A stretch of DNA of 64,000 bases from Flavihumibacter sp. UBA7668. Lineage in GTDB: Bacteria; Bacteroidota; Bacteroidia; Chitinophagales; Chitinophagaceae. The position numbers and the translations under genes are program-made. The notes under the pieces were generated by a model. That model ran no database searches. It saw nothing but the letters and a program-made list of their open reading frames with translations, and was not told the DNA's origin. Within the stretch, counting starts at the first letter, position 1, and each line of letters opens with the position of its first letter. This document shows, piece by piece, positions 62,775 to 64,000 of the stretch. The DNA lies in contig NZ_DLHM01000005.1 of the NCBI RefSeq assembly GCF_002483205.1, positions 385,951 through 449,950 on the forward strand. The letters are read 5' to 3'.

Positions 62775-63793
62775 TTTGCGGAAACAAGGGTTTCCATTCC
62801 GGCCATTTCCCGTTGAAAAGCCACGGCCGACTGAACCAGCGGAATCGCCAATGCCGCTCCGGTTCCTTCTCCCAGGCGCAATCCAATATTCAATAATGGC
62901 TGCGCATCCAGGTAATGCAGAATCGCATGATGCCCCAATTCCCCGGAACAATGTCCGAATATGCAATTGTCAAGTACTGCCGGTTGTATTGCATGTGCCA
63001 CCAATAAGGCTGCTGACGCAATAAAACCATCCACCACTATCACCAAATTCGATTCCCTGGCTCCAAGATAGGCTCCTGCCATCATCGCGATTTCATAACC
63101 GCCGAAATACTGCAGACTTTTTAATGGTGAATTCAGCTGGCAAATTGCCTCGTGCTGATCCAGTACCTCCTGTAAAGTGCTGCGTTTCTGCGCCAATTGG
63201 GCAGAATTGGCGCCTGTACCTTTTCCTACAGTCCGGCTCAACGGCAAGCGCATAATGGTTGACATCAGCAGCGAGGCTGCTGAACTGTTTCCTATTCCCA
63301 TCTCCCCAAAAGCAATGGTATTGGTGCCCCGTTTCGCAATTTCTTTGACAATAAATGCACCCGCACCTATTGCTCTCTCCATCTCTGCAAAACTCATGGC
63401 TGCCTCAAATTGGTAGTTGTTGGTGCCCCGGGCAATTTTCGCATCAATAAAAGATGGATTTCCGTGATACCTGCTTAAGTCAGCATCTACCCCGGCATCT
63501 ACAATGGTTAAACCCAATTGATGCTGCCGGCAAAACACATTGATAGCAGCGCCTCCTGCCATAAAATTATGCACCATCGCGGCTGTTACATAAGCAGGAT
63601 ATGGATTTACCAAACCAGTTTTTGCTATTCCATGATCTCCGGCAAATACCACCACATGCGGCTGCCTTATTTCAGGTTCAGGAGTTTGCTGAACCATCGC
63701 CACTTTAAGGGCGATGGTTTCCAGCAAACCCAGTGAACTCACTGGTTTGGTCTTATTGTCAATTTTTTCCTGCACTTGTTTTCGAAGGTCCAT
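62753..63793 (-). CDS. cobT: Nicotinate-nucleotide--dimethylbenzimidazole phosphoribosyltransferase
   Basis: 346 aa, the normal size. It makes alpha-ribazole phosphate for the lower ligand of cobalamin. Motifs: VVFAGDHGIAKTGLVNPYP, FGEMGIGNSSAASLLMSTI and the catalytic Glu region LRLGEGTGAALAIPLV. The N-terminus has KPVSSLGLLETIALK. It lies 9 bp before the start of the partial TonB receptor, so these are probably one cobalamin uptake/assembly operon. Confidence 0.95.
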   Translation of the reverse strand: MDLRKQVQEKIDNKTKPVSSLGLLETIALKVAMVQQTPEPEIRQPHVVVFAGDHGIAKTGLVNPYPAYVTAAMVHNFMAGGAAINVFCRQHQLGLTIVDAGVDADLSRYHGNPSFIDAKIARGTNNYQFEAAMSFAEMERAIGAGAFIVKEIAKRGTNTIAFGEMGIGNSSAASLLMSTIMRLPLSRTVGKGTGANSAQLAQKRSTLQEVLDQHEAICQLNSPLKSLQYFGGYEIAMMAGAYLGARESNLVIVVDGFIASAALLVAHAIQPAVLDNCIFGHCSGELGHHAILHYLDAQPLLNIGLRLGEGTGAALAIPLVQSAVAFQREMAGMETLVSANQERLEA

Positions 63794-63802
63794 CAGATTG
63801 TT

Positions 63803-64000
63803 TTAGAACTGCCAGCGAATACCTCCCATCATGTTGAAACGACGGGCATTGTATCCAACCAAATCAAAATAACTTTGATCGGTTATGTTCCGCACATCAA
63901 CATAAACGGAGAATTGTTTGGTCAGTTTATAGTTCGCATATAGGTCAAGATTATAATAGGATTTCAGATCCGCCACCTCTGTACTGAAGGTGCTTGAATT
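63803..64000 (-). CDS. TonB-dependent outer-membrane receptor, C-terminus (partial; probably cobalamin)
   Basis: The last 65 codons of a gene running off the right edge. The protein ends LDLYANYKLTKQFSVYVDVR, NITDQSYFDLVGYNARRFNM and GGIRWQF, the final strands of a TonB-dependent receptor barrel with the terminal Phe. It ends 9 bp before cobT starts on the same strand, which points to BtuB-type vitamin B12 uptake; the plug domain needed for proof lies outside the window. Confidence 0.8.
   Translation of the reverse strand, partial: NSSTFSTEVADLKSYYNLDLYANYKLTKQFSVYVDVRNITDQSYFDLVGYNARRFNMMGGIRWQF

Noticed and set aside
63794..64000. Cobalamin riboswitch
   Set aside because: It would lie upstream of the receptor gene, beyond the right edge; nothing like it is between the receptor and cobT.

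Overview
The window looks like chromosomal DNA of a Bacteroidota species, most likely of the Chitinophagaceae or a close relative. This rests on family content, not on a database search. The signs are a type IX secretion sorting domain, DUF5777 and DUF3857 proteins, an OB-fold/YceI/c-type cytochrome cluster, Rcp1-type response regulators beside PAS histidine kinases, and -7 promoter boxes of the TAnnTTTG type. Genes are dense and most intergenic gaps are short.

Region 1 (1-16.3 kb) is an accessory redox and detoxification stretch. It holds two isoquinoline-1-oxidoreductase-like molybdenum hydroxylase systems (one cut by the left edge), a carboxylesterase, zinc alcohol dehydrogenase, aldo/keto reductase, secreted flavodoxin, FabH-like ketosynthase, two AraC regulators, an AHSA1-type protein, and a MarR-arr pair in which Arr (rifampin ADP-ribosyltransferase) keeps its catalytic His, Tyr and Asp. 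After arr comes a graveyard of TetR, SDR and probable Ohr remnants in which two TetR-type operator palindromes survive. A tRNA-Arg(CCG) gene follows.

Region 2 (16.3-21.2 kb) starts with a 61-bp nested palindrome between the divergent promoters of the tRNA and an ECF sigma factor gene. The sigma gene overlaps a gene for a membrane-anchored protein with a C-terminal beta-barrel-like domain. A four-gene operon follows: c-type cytochrome lipoprotein, OB-fold protein, YceI protein and DUF5777 beta-barrel.

Region 3 (21.2-39.3 kb) makes surface polysaccharide. Three minus-strand glycosyltransferases and a GNAT gene are followed by a plus-strand operon of eleven tightly packed or overlapping genes for a Wzx/Wzy-type system: SLBB export protein, Wzz-like protein, five glycosyltransferases, flippase, polymerase, initiating undecaprenyl-phosphate sugar transferase and Wzi-like outer-membrane protein. 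It ends at a strong bidirectional terminator. No tyrosine kinase domain and no nucleotide-sugar synthesis genes are present.

Region 4 (39.3-51.1 kb) has a T9SS cargo protein with a duplicated domain; a cluster of YdcZ-type transporter, ring-cleaving dioxygenase-like VOC protein, esterase, pirin and AraC regulator that resembles quinone-response (mhq) gene sets; two DUF3857/transglutaminase-like proteins; and a histidine kinase/response regulator pair. The AraC gene contains a perfect 30-bp palindrome inside its coding sequence.

Region 5 (51.2-57.3 kb) is a complete suf operon (sufB, C, D, S, E, a SufT-like gene and an Rrf2 regulator) with a perfect 10+10 bp inverted repeat just upstream of its -7 box, a good candidate target for the Rrf2 protein. 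Region 6 (57.2-64 kb) carries PAS-rich histidine kinases with receiver proteins, a NarL-type regulator, CobT, and the C-terminus of a TonB-dependent receptor, probably for cobalamin.

I see no CRISPR array, insertion sequence, prophage or rRNA gene. The most unusual signals are the 61-bp palindrome, the 30-bp intragenic palindrome, the operators left in the decayed TetR locus, and the suf operator.
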